Both the position numbers and the translations under genes were made by a program. The notes beneath the pieces were generated by a model that saw nothing but the letters and a program-made list of their open reading frames with translations, searched no databases and was not told where the DNA came from. DNA of 64,000 nucleotides from Aradus depressus (taxonomy: Eukaryota > Arthropoda > Insecta > Hemiptera > Aradidae): positions 9,456,501 to 9,520,500 of the forward strand of contig OY759227.1 of assembly GCA_963662175.1 (NCBI GenBank), given 5' to 3'. Every line of letters begins with the position of its first letter. Position 1 is the first letter of the stretch. Of this stretch, positions 10,403 through 20,436 are shown piece after piece.

Positions 10403-10596
10403 TGAAAAATAAACTTTACGAACACTGAGAAATCGAGTCCGACAAAGTGGACATACAATGCAATAGACTGAGCAGTTTAGGCATGTTATCAAATGACCAC
10501 ATGGTAAAAACACAAATCAATATTTTCATCAAAGCATATTTTACATATAATATTTTGTCGTGATTCATTATCTAATATTTGTATAGATTCTTCCAT
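10403..10596 (-). pseudogene. M2 IAP-type RING protein
   Basis: The ATG at 10596 overlaps the previous TGA. A change near 10518 (ACAAATCAA for the M3 sequence) breaks the frame before LPCGHL. The TAA seen in M3 after VYFS is gone, so the 3' part reads on into the fibre-like ORF. Confidence 0.65.
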
Positions 10597-11684
10597 CAGT
10601 GTATAATATTTGCCTCTCTAAGTTCTTCAATTATAGATCCTATTTCATTCGTATGAACTGAATTACCAGCTGGAGAGGATGCAATTAAAATTCTCAACCT
10701 TGAAACTATTTCATTTGGATCATCCCAAAATTCATGCAATCTTTCGCTTTCTTTTACCCATCCAAAACCTTTACCAACAATTTTTTTTGGGTCTCAGTCT
10801 TATATTATATTTGATCCCAGGAGGGAAGAGCTTTGATATAATTTTTGTGTACTTCGACCCACTGTTGAAATTAATCCCTTTTGACGCACTATAACTCCAT
10901 CTATGAGCATTTGTAGCGAATAAAATATCTTTATGTTTGTTCAAATCTTCTGATGAATACTGTTTAGGATCTTTCAAAAATAACAATTCATATAGACCAG
11001 GGGTACCTTCATACCATTTATCCTGAATATTAAGATCATCATTATTTACTGTAACGACACTATCACCGATAAACATACCACCAGTTGCACCAAACCGAAT
11101 ACCATAGCGAGTATCGAATTCTTCAGTTTCTCCTTTGATAATTTTATCTAAATACTTTTGAAACCTTTCACCGAAATAGAAATTTTGAAAACGTTGGTCC
11201 AACTCTTTTTGTTCTTCAGGTGTTTGAACGTAAGTTTGAAGCTCATCAAGTGGAGTCTTCGATGGCTCACTTGTCAAAATCAATTCTTCTTTTTCCTCTT
11301 TTGGATCCTGCACTTCTTCTTCTTCTTCTTCCTGTGAAAAGTCTGATGCATCCCTGGAGATGGAAGACTGTTTTGGGGTTGAAGTTGATGGAATCAATGT
11401 TTTTCTACTATAAATAGATGGTGCTCCGGCAAAAGACGGAGTATAAGATTGAGGGATCCTTACGGTTGATGGTTTAAATAATTTTTCTCACATACAGTAA
11501 CAGGTGATAAATCCGTTTTCCTTTTCCTTATGTGTTCGGTGAAATCTTTGAGAGGTTTTGTGATAGATTCAAAAGTTTTTTCTAACTGCTCCCTAGTTTC
11601 TAACACATTTTGTTTTAAAGCTTTAAATTTTTTTCTTAACCGTTTACTCGTCTCAATTATACTGTTTATCACAGTAGGGTCCAT
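10596..11684 (-). pseudogene. M2 copy of Maverick coiled-coil/conserved C-terminal ORF
   Basis: Frames are broken near 11490 (ACTGTATGTGAGAAA for ACTGTTGAAGAAA) and at the T8 run 10781-10788, the same one-base expansion as in M1. The acidic Glu-rich linker and the GTPGLYELLFLKDP segment are intact. Confidence 0.75.
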
Positions 11685-11720
11685 TGCTAAATTATAAGAA
11701 AGTAGGTTGATGGAAGTTTT

Positions 11721-12418
11721 TTATAGCTGAATAAACACATCAAAACCCTTACGATATCGGCCATTGTTTTTCTCACGTGTTTTATCTAAGACGAAAAATC
11801 CGAAAGGATGTAACCAACAAAGTGAACACATTTCCTTGAATTTATCAAAAGTTAAATCCTGAGATCCTACATGGTCTTCATAAATATGTTTCAAGTTCAA
11901 GTCATCTTGTTGAAAAACAATAATAAAATATGTATTATCTCGAATCAAATGTTTTGGGACTCTCGCATAAGTTTGAATCACATAAATACAATCTTGATTT
12001 CTGTGTCTGCCCATGCTAAAGTATTCTCTAATAATGTTTTGACTTTCATTAGAAATATCATCGAATATAACAATGGAATTTGTGTTGGCGTCTCGAGGTG
12101 AAACATGATATGTTTCATTATAAGTGAAATAACCAATCTCTGGTACATTCTTCATTACTTTTTCTAAAAAAACGTATTCACTTTGTACCAATGATTTACT
12201 ATAAATGTAGATGTTCAAAATAAAATCCATTTGGGTCGAGTAGCAGGGAAAGAACTACGTTTGTTTGTACCAGACCCTGATGGCCCACATATAATAGCTC
12301 GTAAGCTCTCTGGTAGTAAAGAACCGTGACGACGACGATGATTCCCCCCACTGATATTCACAATTTTATGAAGGAAATTAGAGACCTCGAGTTTAATAGG
12401 CTGTTGTTCAAGTAGCAT
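11721..12418 (-). pseudogene. M2 packaging ATPase, frameshift inside Walker A
   Basis: The P-loop reads GPSGSG and then changes frame (GGTACAAACAAACG for GGTAAAACAAACG in M3), so the Lys-Thr of GKT is lost. Downstream the frame is open for 169 codons, including the SIVIFDDIS Walker B-like segment and the C-terminal FGFFVLDKTR, and it supplies the region interrupted by a stop in M3. Confidence 0.75.
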
Positions 12419-12595
12419 CTTGTTCTATACTAAAAAAAAAATGTTTCCCCAACAAGATATAAATACATTGCTATGTACACAAGTTGAATTAGTATGCAAG
12501 GAGAGAGAGAGAGCTACTAATAATGTCTACGAACGAAATTTATGGTGAGAAAGTGAGAAAAAATAATAACACTGGACTAATCGTGCTAGTCAGTT
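12419..12595. promoter_or_regulatory. Divergent intergenic region, M2
   Basis: The inverted counterpart of 7441-7611, with a (GA)n tract at about 12501-12512. A bidirectional promoter is inferred from gene layout only. Confidence 0.3.
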
Positions 12596-13024
12596 ATGAT
12601 GATGAATACTAAGCTTGGAGGAGACAGTAGGAGAAGAAAAAGAAGAAGAAGAGGGAAAGCATATACATTTCACGATATAGTAATGGCAGCAAAGGTGAAC
12701 CTATCCTTACCAATAATGAATGCGTCTAAACAAGCACTTTCAAAAGCAAAACATTTTATCAAAAAAGAGGAACACCCTCATTGCCAAGAGTGCTTCCACT
12801 CCCCAAGACTGGTGGTATATTACCATTTTTAGTTCCTCTATTTGCTGGATTGTCAGCACTTGGTAGCTTAGCTGGAGGAGCTTCGAGTATAGCAAAAGCT
12901 GTGAACGATGCTAAAAGAGCTCATGAACAACTCGAAGAAATGAAGCGACATAACTTAGCCATTGAGGCTCAAAAAATCGGTACAGGCGTATATTTAAAGC
13001 CATAGAAAAGAGGTTATGGTCTCT
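12596..13024 (+). pseudogene. M2 pX/pVI-like core protein, frameshifted
   Basis: The basic N-terminus and the segment GGILPFLVPLFAGLSALG are both present but in different frames, with the break near 12770. A TAC near the end is TAG (13003-13005). It retains the segment deleted from M1. Confidence 0.7.
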
Positions 13025-13263
13025 AAGTGGAGTCTTCTGTCTACTTTTCCATCAGTTTAAAGGGCCTATGTTGTGATGCAGAAGTGCCAAGGTTTAAAGG
13101 GACCAGGGGGTAGGTCTGGTGGATTTAAAGGGGGTCCAGTGGAGTGTGTCAAATGTTTTTAGAAATACTTGTACCCGTTGCAAATTTCAAATGGAATTAT
13201 ATAAACCCTCTGAAATCCCTGCAAAGATATCAGTCCTTTTTCTGAGAACACCAAACCATCAAT
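13025..13263. other. No gene recognised
   Basis: Unique sequence beginning exactly where M2 ends. It contains three GGTTTAAAGGG-like words within about 90 bp (13060-13130). Nothing else is identifiable. Confidence 0.5.
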
Positions 13264-13562
13264 ATGAACACTTCTTCTGCTTCCAAGGTATATTCAAACT
13301 TTAATCTCTGAGACATTTTTATACTCTAAAATTTTTATAATAATTTCATAATAGCACATTTTGAAGTACATTTTTTAAATTATTCTTATAGATTTCATCT
13401 CTTGTAAAGAAATTAAATGCGAAAACAGGGGGTGAAGTTGTCTCAATGAGTGAATTAATAATAGATGAAAAATATAACATCATAACAATGAAAAAAGTAG
13501 AAACTACATATGGTGTTACTATTATGATATCAGTTATCATATACGATGAAGAAACTGGATAA
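13264..13562 (+). CDS. Small spliced ORF of unknown function (67 codons)
   Basis: An ATG at 13264 gives eight codons, then AAG|GTATAT. A pyrimidine-rich TTATTCTTATAG ends at 13391, and the frame resumes in phase for 57 codons to TAA at 13560-13562. Removing 13288-13391 therefore yields one continuous product (MNTSSASK joined to ISSLVKKL). The motif EKYNIITMKKVETTYGVTI resembles short beta-rich nucleic-acid-binding (OB-like) proteins, but this is only an impression. It sits directly upstream of the DNA polymerase remnant and may belong to the same element. Confidence 0.4.
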
Positions 13563-15269
13563 AACTCAATTACCACCAAAGGAAGCATTTTTCAATCGTT
13601 AACACAATCACATATTGATGAGGAAGACTGTGCACATGCTCAGACCGTCTGGAAAACATTTCAATGTACTACGTTGGGCACGTACAGCGATATCTATTTA
13701 AAATCAGATGTTTTAATTTTATCGGACACGTTTGAATCAATTCGAAATATGACTATGACAAATGTTGGGCACGTACAGTGATATCTATTTAAAATCAGAT
13801 GTTTTAATTTTATCGGACACGTTTGAATCATTTCGAAATATGACTATGACAAACTATGGAATTGATGCAGCCCACTATTTTACGACACCCAGACTCTCAT
13901 TCGATGCTATGTTGGGATACACAAAGACTAAGCTAACACTACTACTGGATTATGATATGATAATGTTTTTCGAGAAAGGTATAAGAGGGGGGATATGCCA
14001 GGCATCCCATCGATATGCTACAGCAAACAATAAGTACATGCATAATTATGATCCACAAAAAGAATCATCATACATCACTTTTCTGGATGCTAACAATCTT
14101 TACGGATATGCTATGAGCACATATTTACCATATGGCGATTTTCAATGGGTGGAAAGACCGGAAGAGGTTGACATTCTTAATTTACGAGAAGACGATGATG
14201 CAGGCTATGTATTTGACGTGGACGTGAAGTACCCGGCAAAACTTCACGAGATGCATGACGATTTACCATTTTTGGCCGAGACGATTCCTTCCCCAGGTGG
14301 CAAGGTTAAAAAATTGATTCCTCATTTAAATTCACGCGAACGATATGTGGTACACTATGTAGCTCTAAAACAGGCTCTACAGCATGGACTCGAGATTGAA
14401 AAGATCCATAGAGCAATCAGTTTCAAGCAATCACCCTGGCTGCGGTCGTATATAGATCTTAATACACAACTTAGACAAAATGCACAAAATGATTTCGAAA
14501 AATATTTCTTCAAACTCATGAATAACTCCATATTCGGAAAGACGATGGAAAATGTACGAAATCGACAGAATATACAGCTAGTCAAGACTGCAAGAGAAAT
14601 GATGAGACTAATCGTAAAAGCTAATTTTCTTGAGAGAATTATCTATGATGAGGAGCTAGCAGCGGTTGTAATGGCCAAGACAAAAATATACTTTAATACC
14701 ATTTATTATTTATTATGTGTATACTCTAAGAAGGAACTTGTCCAAGAAACTCATATATAGATTTCATTATGATTTAATGTTGCCTAGATACGGAAAGGAA
14801 ATATTAAAATTAATGTATTGTGACACTGACTCTCTCATCTATCATGTGATAACGCAATACCTCTACACAGATATGCATTCAATGCTGGAGCATCTCGATA
14901 CGTCCAATTATCCTCCAGACCATGTGGTATTTTCACTCATTAATAAGCAGATAATTGGAAAATTCAAAGATGAAGTATATGGTAAGAATATAGAATAGTA
15001 TGCATTTTCCATTGCTTATAAAAAAATTGTAAAAAAGGCGAAAGGTGTATCACGTGCTTCACTTAGACATTTTATTTCTTTGGAAGATTACGAAAGGACA
15101 CTATTTCATTCTACATTAATGTTTACATCCATGAGAAGTATAAGATCATACAAGCATATACTGTACACCATCGATCAAAATAAATTGGCACTAAATCCAT
15201 TTGATGACAAGCGATACATTCCTGAAGATGGCATATCTACTCATGCTCATGGACATTTTTTAAACTAAT
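13549..15269 (+). pseudogene. Maverick protein-primed DNA polymerase B, broken
   Basis: This encodes the polymerase half of a viral/organellar-type family B DNA polymerase. Visible in order are: HIDEEDCAHAQ; FTTPRLSFDAML; motif A FLDANNLYGYAMSTYLP; motif B FFKLMNNSIFGKTMEN; motif C YCDTDSLIYHV; and a C-terminal KGVSRASLRHFISLEDYE..LNPFDDKRYIPEDG. Catalytic Asp residues in motifs A and C are retained. Lesions are a frameshift near 13602, a 91-bp tandem duplication (13673-13854), a frameshift near 14710 between motifs B and C, and a TAG at 14996-14998. The N-terminal zinc-finger and most of the exonuclease domain are missing. In a Maverick it would replicate the element. Confidence 0.85.
13673..13854 (+). 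repeat. 91-bp tandem duplication within polymerase gene
   Basis: GTTGGGCACGTACAG starts at 13673 and again at 13764, and the two units differ at very few positions. Because 91 is not a multiple of three, the duplication itself shifts the reading frame. Confidence 0.9.
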
Positions 15270-15559
15270 TCACTTTCCCCCCTCTAACTCGTGAATTATC
15301 ATCTTGTGAATTAACTACTGAGTGGACCCCCGAAACACTAGAAACATTTCAAGATTCTCTAAAATGCTATGCAGATACACATGATGAAGAAATGCGTAAA
15401 GATCATTCTGTCCCTAAATTTCCTCTACCATCGGCGGTCCACATTTCATCCCTCCTCTCTTATCCTTCCGTAACTTCCTCAAATGTGCTTTCGCTTTGAC
15501 GCAGCGAGGAGGCTTAATTTATTCATATGATCAAGAACCAAGAGAAGCACAATTCACTT
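15270..15559. other. No gene recognised downstream of polymerase
   Basis: A plus-strand reading shows a Pro/Ser/Thr-rich stretch without a start. It may be a terminal part of the polymerase element, but no inverted terminal repeat could be identified. Confidence 0.35.
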
Positions 15560-15680
15560 AATTTTTGATTTTATCTCTAACTTCTTTTTTTGTTTCAGAA
15601 CTGTCCACTGTGATGTACACTACGGAACATTTTTTTATGAATATTTTAATGAAAAGAGGTAATTTTTTTTATTATAATAT
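15560..15680 (+). repeat. 121-bp direct repeat, copy 1, with exon-like structure
   Basis: Almost identical to 16068-16188. It contains a strong acceptor (TTCTTTTTTTGTTTCAG, ending 15598), a 60-bp segment and a donor (AAGAG|GTAATT, GT at 15659-15660). The shape is that of an internal exon with its splice sites. Confidence 0.7.
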
Positions 15681-16067
15681 AATAAATATCAAGGTGTTTA
15701 AGAAAACAAAACAAGAAAACATATAAAACAGCTGTAAAAATAGTGTTGGGTGGAATGGAGTCGTGAGCTAGCTCTTAAACGGTGCAATGTGGTTTGATAT
15801 GTTTTAAATAAAAATGAAGTTGAACAATTAGATGAAAGTTGACTGGGGTGGAATTAAAGTGTGAAGAGTTGACGGGGTCTGGTTTTTGTGGTAGAGGCGT
15901 CGAGAAGGTACAATTAATAATATATATTTTTCAATATGCCCAAATAAAAATAATAATAGTTTTTAAGTATTTAGTTAAATGATTTTGTTGCTTTGTTTTT
16001 CTTTTGCTTTGTTCAATGTTTAGTTTTTTTTATTAGAATGTGCAAATAAAGCAAATAACCCAAATAT
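15681..16067. other. AT-rich spacer, no gene
   Basis: Nothing recognised between the two 121-bp repeats. Confidence 0.5.
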
Positions 16068-16188
16068 AATTTTTGATTTTATCTCTAACTTCTTTTTTTG
16101 TTTCAGAACTGTCCACTGTGATGTACACTACGGAACATTTTTTTATGAATATTTTAATGAAAAGAGGTAATTTTTTTTATTATAATAT
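16068..16188 (+). repeat. 121-bp direct repeat, copy 2, with exon-like structure
   Basis: Second copy of 15560-15680; its exon-like segment is 16107-16166. It runs directly into the first 249-bp satellite unit. Confidence 0.7.
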
Positions 16189-16435
16189 CAGGAGACACGG
16201 CAGTGTCTCTGGCCAAGTCCGAAAAAAAAGAAAGAAAAAGACACTGCTGTGTAACTTTTCTCGTGACACTAAATGCCACTTTTTGCATCAACAAAAGTAT
16301 GTTATGCAATAACAAAATAACATTTTTCTCTACATGGTTGTGTCGAGAACTCCGAGCTGAACAAAATGAAAAAAAAAAGTAGACAAAAAAGTTCATATTT
16401 GACCAAGTTACAAGGGGTCAAAGTCAGCAAAAAAT
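16189..16435 (+). repeat. 249-bp satellite unit, left copy
   Basis: It begins CAGGAGACACGGCAGTGTCTC, which includes a perfect 7-bp inverted repeat (GAGACAC/GTGTCTC), and ends in a TCAGCAAAAAA tract. It recurs on the right of the 69-bp array. Confidence 0.85.
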
Positions 16436-16460
16436 AACTTTTTTTTTTCCTTTTTCAGTG

Positions 16461-16482
16461 TCCGGACGTCCGGATGACGTCA
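16461..16482. promoter_or_regulatory. 14-bp palindrome fused to CRE-type palindrome (left)
   Basis: The perfect palindrome TCCGGACGTCCGGA (16461-16474) is followed at once by TGACGTCA (16475-16482), the consensus cAMP-response element. The whole 130-bp module (16436-16570) recurs at 18908-19040. Confidence 0.5.
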
Positions 16483-16571
16483 TCAAAGTTTCATCAAAAT
16501 ATTTCATTTTAATTATGTGGAACGTTGTTATGCAGTGATAGTTAATACAGTGTAATAGTGACAGTTACAAA

Positions 16572-18262
16572 TTCCCACGTTACCAACCTGAGGGTTGCGG
16601 GTTCGAATCCGCACCAGTAATATCAACATTCTTTGCTAATAGCCAACGTTACCAACCCGAGGGTTGCGGGTTCGAATCCCCCCGAGTAATATCAATCAAC
16701 TTATTTTACAAAATGCTCACGTTACGAACCCAAGGGTTGCGGGTTCGAATCCCGATCAGTAATATCAACTTATTTTACAAATAGCTCACAATACCAACCC
16801 GAGGGTTGCGGGTTCGAGTCCCGATCAGTAATATCAACTTATTTTACAAATAGCTCACGTTACCAACCCGAAATTGTTGGGTTCTGATCCCCACCAGCAA
16901 CATCAACTTATTTCACTAATAGCTCGCGTTACCAACCCGAGGGTTGCAGGTTCGAGTACCGATCAGTAATATCAACTTATTTTACAAATAGCTCACGTTA
17001 CTTACTATATAAATAGCTCCCGTATCCAACCCGAGGGCTCCGGGTTCGAATCCCCACCAGTAATATCAACTTATTATATAAATAGCTCCCGTTTCCAACC
17101 CGAGGGTTCCGGGTTCGAATCCCGACGAGTAATATCAACCTATTTTACAAAAAGCTCAAGTTACCACCCCGAGGGTTGCGGGTTCGACTCCCGATCAGTA
17201 ATATCAACCTATTTTACAAAAAGCTCAAGTTACCACCCCGAGGGTTGCGGGTTCGACTCCCGATCAGTAATATCAACTTATTTTACAAATAGCTCGCGTT
17301 ACCATCCCGGAAGTTGCGGGTTCGAGTCCCGATCAGTAATATAAACTTATTTTACAAATAGCTTACGTTACGAATTCGAGGGTTGGGGGTTTTAATCCCC
17401 ACCAGTAATATCAACTTACTTTACAAGTAGCTCACGTCACGAACACGAAGGTTGCGGTTCGAATCCCCACCACTAATATCAACTTACTTTATAAATAGCC
17501 CACGTTACCAACCCGAGGGTTGCGGGTCCGAGTCCCGATCAGTAATGTCAACTTATTTTACAAATAGCTCTCTTTACCAACCCGAGGATTGTGGGTTTGA
17601 ATCCCTACCAATAATACCAACTTACTTTACAAAATGCTCACGTTACGAACCCAAAGGTTGCGGGTTTGAATCCCCACCAGTAATATCAACTTATTTTACG
17701 AATAGCCCACGTTACCACCCCGAGGGTTGCAGGTTCGAGTCCCGATCAGTAATATCAACTTATTTTACGAATAGCCCACGTTACCACCCCGAGGGTTGCA
17801 GGTTCGAGTCCCGATCAGTAATATCAACTTATTTTACAAATAGCTTGCGTTACCAACCCGAAAGTTGCGGGTTCGAGTCGCGATCAGTAATATCAACTTA
17901 TTTTACAAATAGCTCACGTTACGAACCCGAGGGTTGCGGGTTCGAATCCCCACTAGTAATACCAACTTATTTTACAAATATCCTACTTTACCAACCCGAG
18001 GGATGCGGTTTCGAATCCCTACCAGTAATAATGACTTCCTGTATAAATAGTTCACGTTACCACCCGGAGGGTTGCGGGTTCGAGTCCCGATCAGTAATGT
18101 CAACTTAGTTTACAAATAGCTCTCTTTACAAACCCGAGGGTTGCGGGTTCGAATCCCTCCCAATAATACCAACTTACTTTACAAAATGCTCACGTTACGG
18201 ACCAGAGGGTTGGGGGTTCGAATCCCCACCAGTAATGTCAACTTACTTTACGAATAGCCTAT
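16572..18262 (+). repeat. 24-copy, 69-bp tandem array with tRNA-like B box per unit
   Basis: The unit length is 69 bp, measured between identical words at 17161 and 17230 and at 17712 and 17781. Each unit has a variable AT-rich half (ATCAACTTATTTTACAAATAG) and a conserved half ending GGGTTGCGGGTTCGAATCCC. GGTTCGAATCC is the RNA polymerase III B box (TFIIIC site), as in a tRNA T-arm. Units vary by point changes. There is no anticodon arm or acceptor stem, so these are not tRNA genes. Confidence 0.9.
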
Positions 18263-18351
18263 GAGTTTTGTCTTTTATGTCTTTTCTTTTTCAGTTTTGT
18301 ATCGAATTTTCTGTCAGTTTTGTACGTATCACTAAATGCCACTGCTGCAAT

Positions 18352-18909
18352 ACACTGCTGTGTAACTTTTCTCGTGACACTAAATGCCACTTTTTGCATC
18401 AACAAAAGTATGTTATGCAATAACAAAATAACATTTTTCTCTACATAGTTGTGTCGAGAACTCCGAGCTGAACAAAATGAAAAAAAAAAGTAGACAAAAA
18501 AGTTCATATTTGACCAAGTTACAAGGGGTCAAAGTCAGCAAAAAATCAGGAGACACGGCAGTGTCTCTGGCCAAGTCCGAAAAAAAAGAAAGAAAAAGAC
18601 ACTGCTGTGTAACTTTTCTCGTGACACTAAATGCCACTTTTTGCATCAACAAAAGTATGTTATGCAATAACAAAATAACATTTTTCTCTACATAGTTGTG
18701 TCGAGAACTCCGAGCTGAACAAAATGAAAAAAAAAAGTAGACAAAAAAGTTCATATTTGACCAAGTTACAAGGGGTCAAAAAGTCAGCAAAAAATCAGGA
18801 GACACGGCAGTGTCTCTGGCCAAGTCCGGAAAAAAAGAAAGAAAAAGACACTGCTGTGTTGTAACTTTTCTCGTGACACTAAATGCCACTTTTTGCATCA
18901 ACAAAAGTA
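18352..18909 (+). repeat. 249-bp satellite units, right cluster
   Basis: A partial unit (18352-18546), a full unit starting at 18547 and another partial unit starting at 18796 give a 249-bp period. They match 16189-16435 with few differences. Confidence 0.88.
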
Positions 18910-18934
18910 ACTTTTTCTTCTTCCTTTTTCAGTG

Positions 18935-18956
18935 TCCGGACGTCCGGATGACGTCA
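18935..18956. promoter_or_regulatory. 14-bp palindrome fused to CRE-type palindrome (right)
   Basis: Same arrangement as at 16461-16482: TCCGGACGTCCGGA (18935-18948), then TGACGTCA (18949-18956). The sequence after it (CATTTTAATTATGTGG..GATAGTTAATACAG) also matches the left module. Confidence 0.5.
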
Positions 18957-19028
18957 TCAAAGTTTCAAAATATTTCATTTTAATTATGTGGAACGTTGTT
19001 ATGCAGTGATAGTTAATACAGTGTAATA

Positions 19029-19425
19029 GTGACAGTGTAAAGAGTGATAATGTGACAGTGACAGCGTGTCAGTGACAATTTGGCAGTGACAGCGGGACAA
19101 AAACAGTGTAAGTGAATAAACAAAGTGAAAACCGCGTAAAATTGACAGTGAGAGTGATTTTCGAAAACAGGGCTACCGTAGCAATGACAGATTGAAAGTG
19201 ACAGTATGACAATGACAGTTCGACAGTGACAGTTTGACAGTGAGTTTGAAAAGTGACAGTTTGGCAGTGACAGTTTGACACTTCGACAGTTTGACACTTT
19301 GACAGTTTGAGACTTTGACAGTTTGACACTTTGACAGTTTGACACTTTGACAGTTCGACAGTTTGACACTTTGACAGTTTGACACTTTGACAGTTTGAGA
19401 CTTTGACAGTTTGACCGTGTTTTAC
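19029..19425. repeat. Short tandem repeat region based on GACAGT / TTTGACA
   Basis: Irregular head-to-tail arrays of GACAGT, TTTGACAGT and TTTGACACT words. A smaller patch recurs at 19585-19670. Reading frames in it are repeat artefacts. Confidence 0.9.
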
Positions 19426-19885
19426 AAATTCGGTTGAATAAATGATATTTTTGTTTGTATATTTGCAAAATTTATTTTTTTCATTTATCTCAAAAAATCA
19501 TTAACATGAATTTTGATTATTTATGAAATAAATGATGAATATATCGAAAATTATTAATTAAGCCAGAATAATAATCGAACAATACCGACAGTTACAGTTT
19601 GACAGTTACAATTTGACAGTTTGACAGTGACAGTGTAATAGTGACAGCATGACGGTCACAATTTGACAGAAATAGCATTATATCGTGGCTTTTAATCGTT
19701 AGTGACAAATGTAAGAGAATTTGTGAATAATTTTGATTAGGTCATTGACCAAGATTTAATGATCATAATTTGTATTTCCCGCGCTTTATTGTATGTATCG
19801 ATATAAATTGACACGATGTAATTTTATTTGATCTCAGCGGTACTACGTTTCATTGTGTGAACGTGCCGATAACGAGCAGCACAGA
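19426..19885. other. AT-rich, no gene
   Basis: Includes a second small GACAGT patch. Nothing else is recognised. Confidence 0.5.
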
Positions 19886-20436
19886 ATGAGCGAATCCTTG
19901 GTATGTTTTTAATATACTTGATTCTATTTATGCACTTACTTTTCATATTTTTATGCATGGTTGAATGCTTGTATCAGTATACGTGTACTAATTAGTGAAT
20001 TGTTTTTCGATGCTTATTTCTATTCATTCATTCTGTTGTTTGATTTTTTAATCTAAAATTTCTCATTTTTTTCAATTTATCATAAAAAAATCTGATCGTA
20101 ATGTATGTTGAAAAAGACAGGGCGAATAGCACACGCTTAAAATATATTATTCTTATTTTTGTACAATTTTAATTACTTTTTTACAGGTGATCAATTCAGG
20201 AGATTTTGGACGGTAACGATCAAACATATGTAGAAAATTGATAAAATATCAAGAAAAAAGTGAAAAAATTGTGTTTGTTATTTTGTGTTTGAACTGCTGC
20301 TGTAAGCGCTGTACTTTTATTATTGACTAATAGTGAAACATTGATAATGTAGATCTATTTACTGTACTATATCTTTACAAATTCAGTATAAAATTATTAA
20401 AATTCTATCATTTAATAGACTAAAATTTTATTCGAA
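19886..20436 (+). promoter_or_regulatory. Probable leader of the downstream ORF with a GT-AG intron
   Basis: ATGAGCGAATCCTTG (19886-19900) is followed by GTATGTTTTT, and a matching acceptor TTACTTTTTTACAG ends at 20186. Splicing gives a 14-codon upstream ORF that stops before the main ATG at 20437. Both splice sites fit consensus; transcription is not shown. Confidence 0.35.

Larger units (their letters stand above)
9706..13024. mobile_element. Maverick/Polinton copy M2 (inverted relative to M1)
   Basis: Read on the minus strand: core protein (opposite strand), ATPase, two-part ORF, RING, fibre-like ORF and integrase. Apart from M1-specific deletions, 10198-13024 is a near-identical inverted copy of 7136-9708. 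M2 stops exactly at the end of the core-protein ORF; protease and capsid genes are absent on this side. Confidence 0.85.

Noticed and set aside
3047..13024. Active Maverick virus or provirus
   Set aside because: Stops, frameshifts and deletions affect nearly all genes, the ends are missing, and the integrase is a fragment.
17452..18108. 218-codon open frame with a 23-residue repeat
   Set aside because: 69 bp is 23 codons, so any stop-free phase of the satellite stays open. It covers only part of the array and units vary without codon preference.
16572..18262. CRISPR-like array or cluster of tRNA genes
   Set aside because: Units are contiguous with no unique spacers, and the DNA is eukaryotic. 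B box and T-arm are present, but there is no anticodon arm or acceptor stem.
19013..19468. 151-codon and shorter minus-strand frames rich in SNCQ
   Set aside because: They are translations of the GACAGT/TTTGACA repeats.
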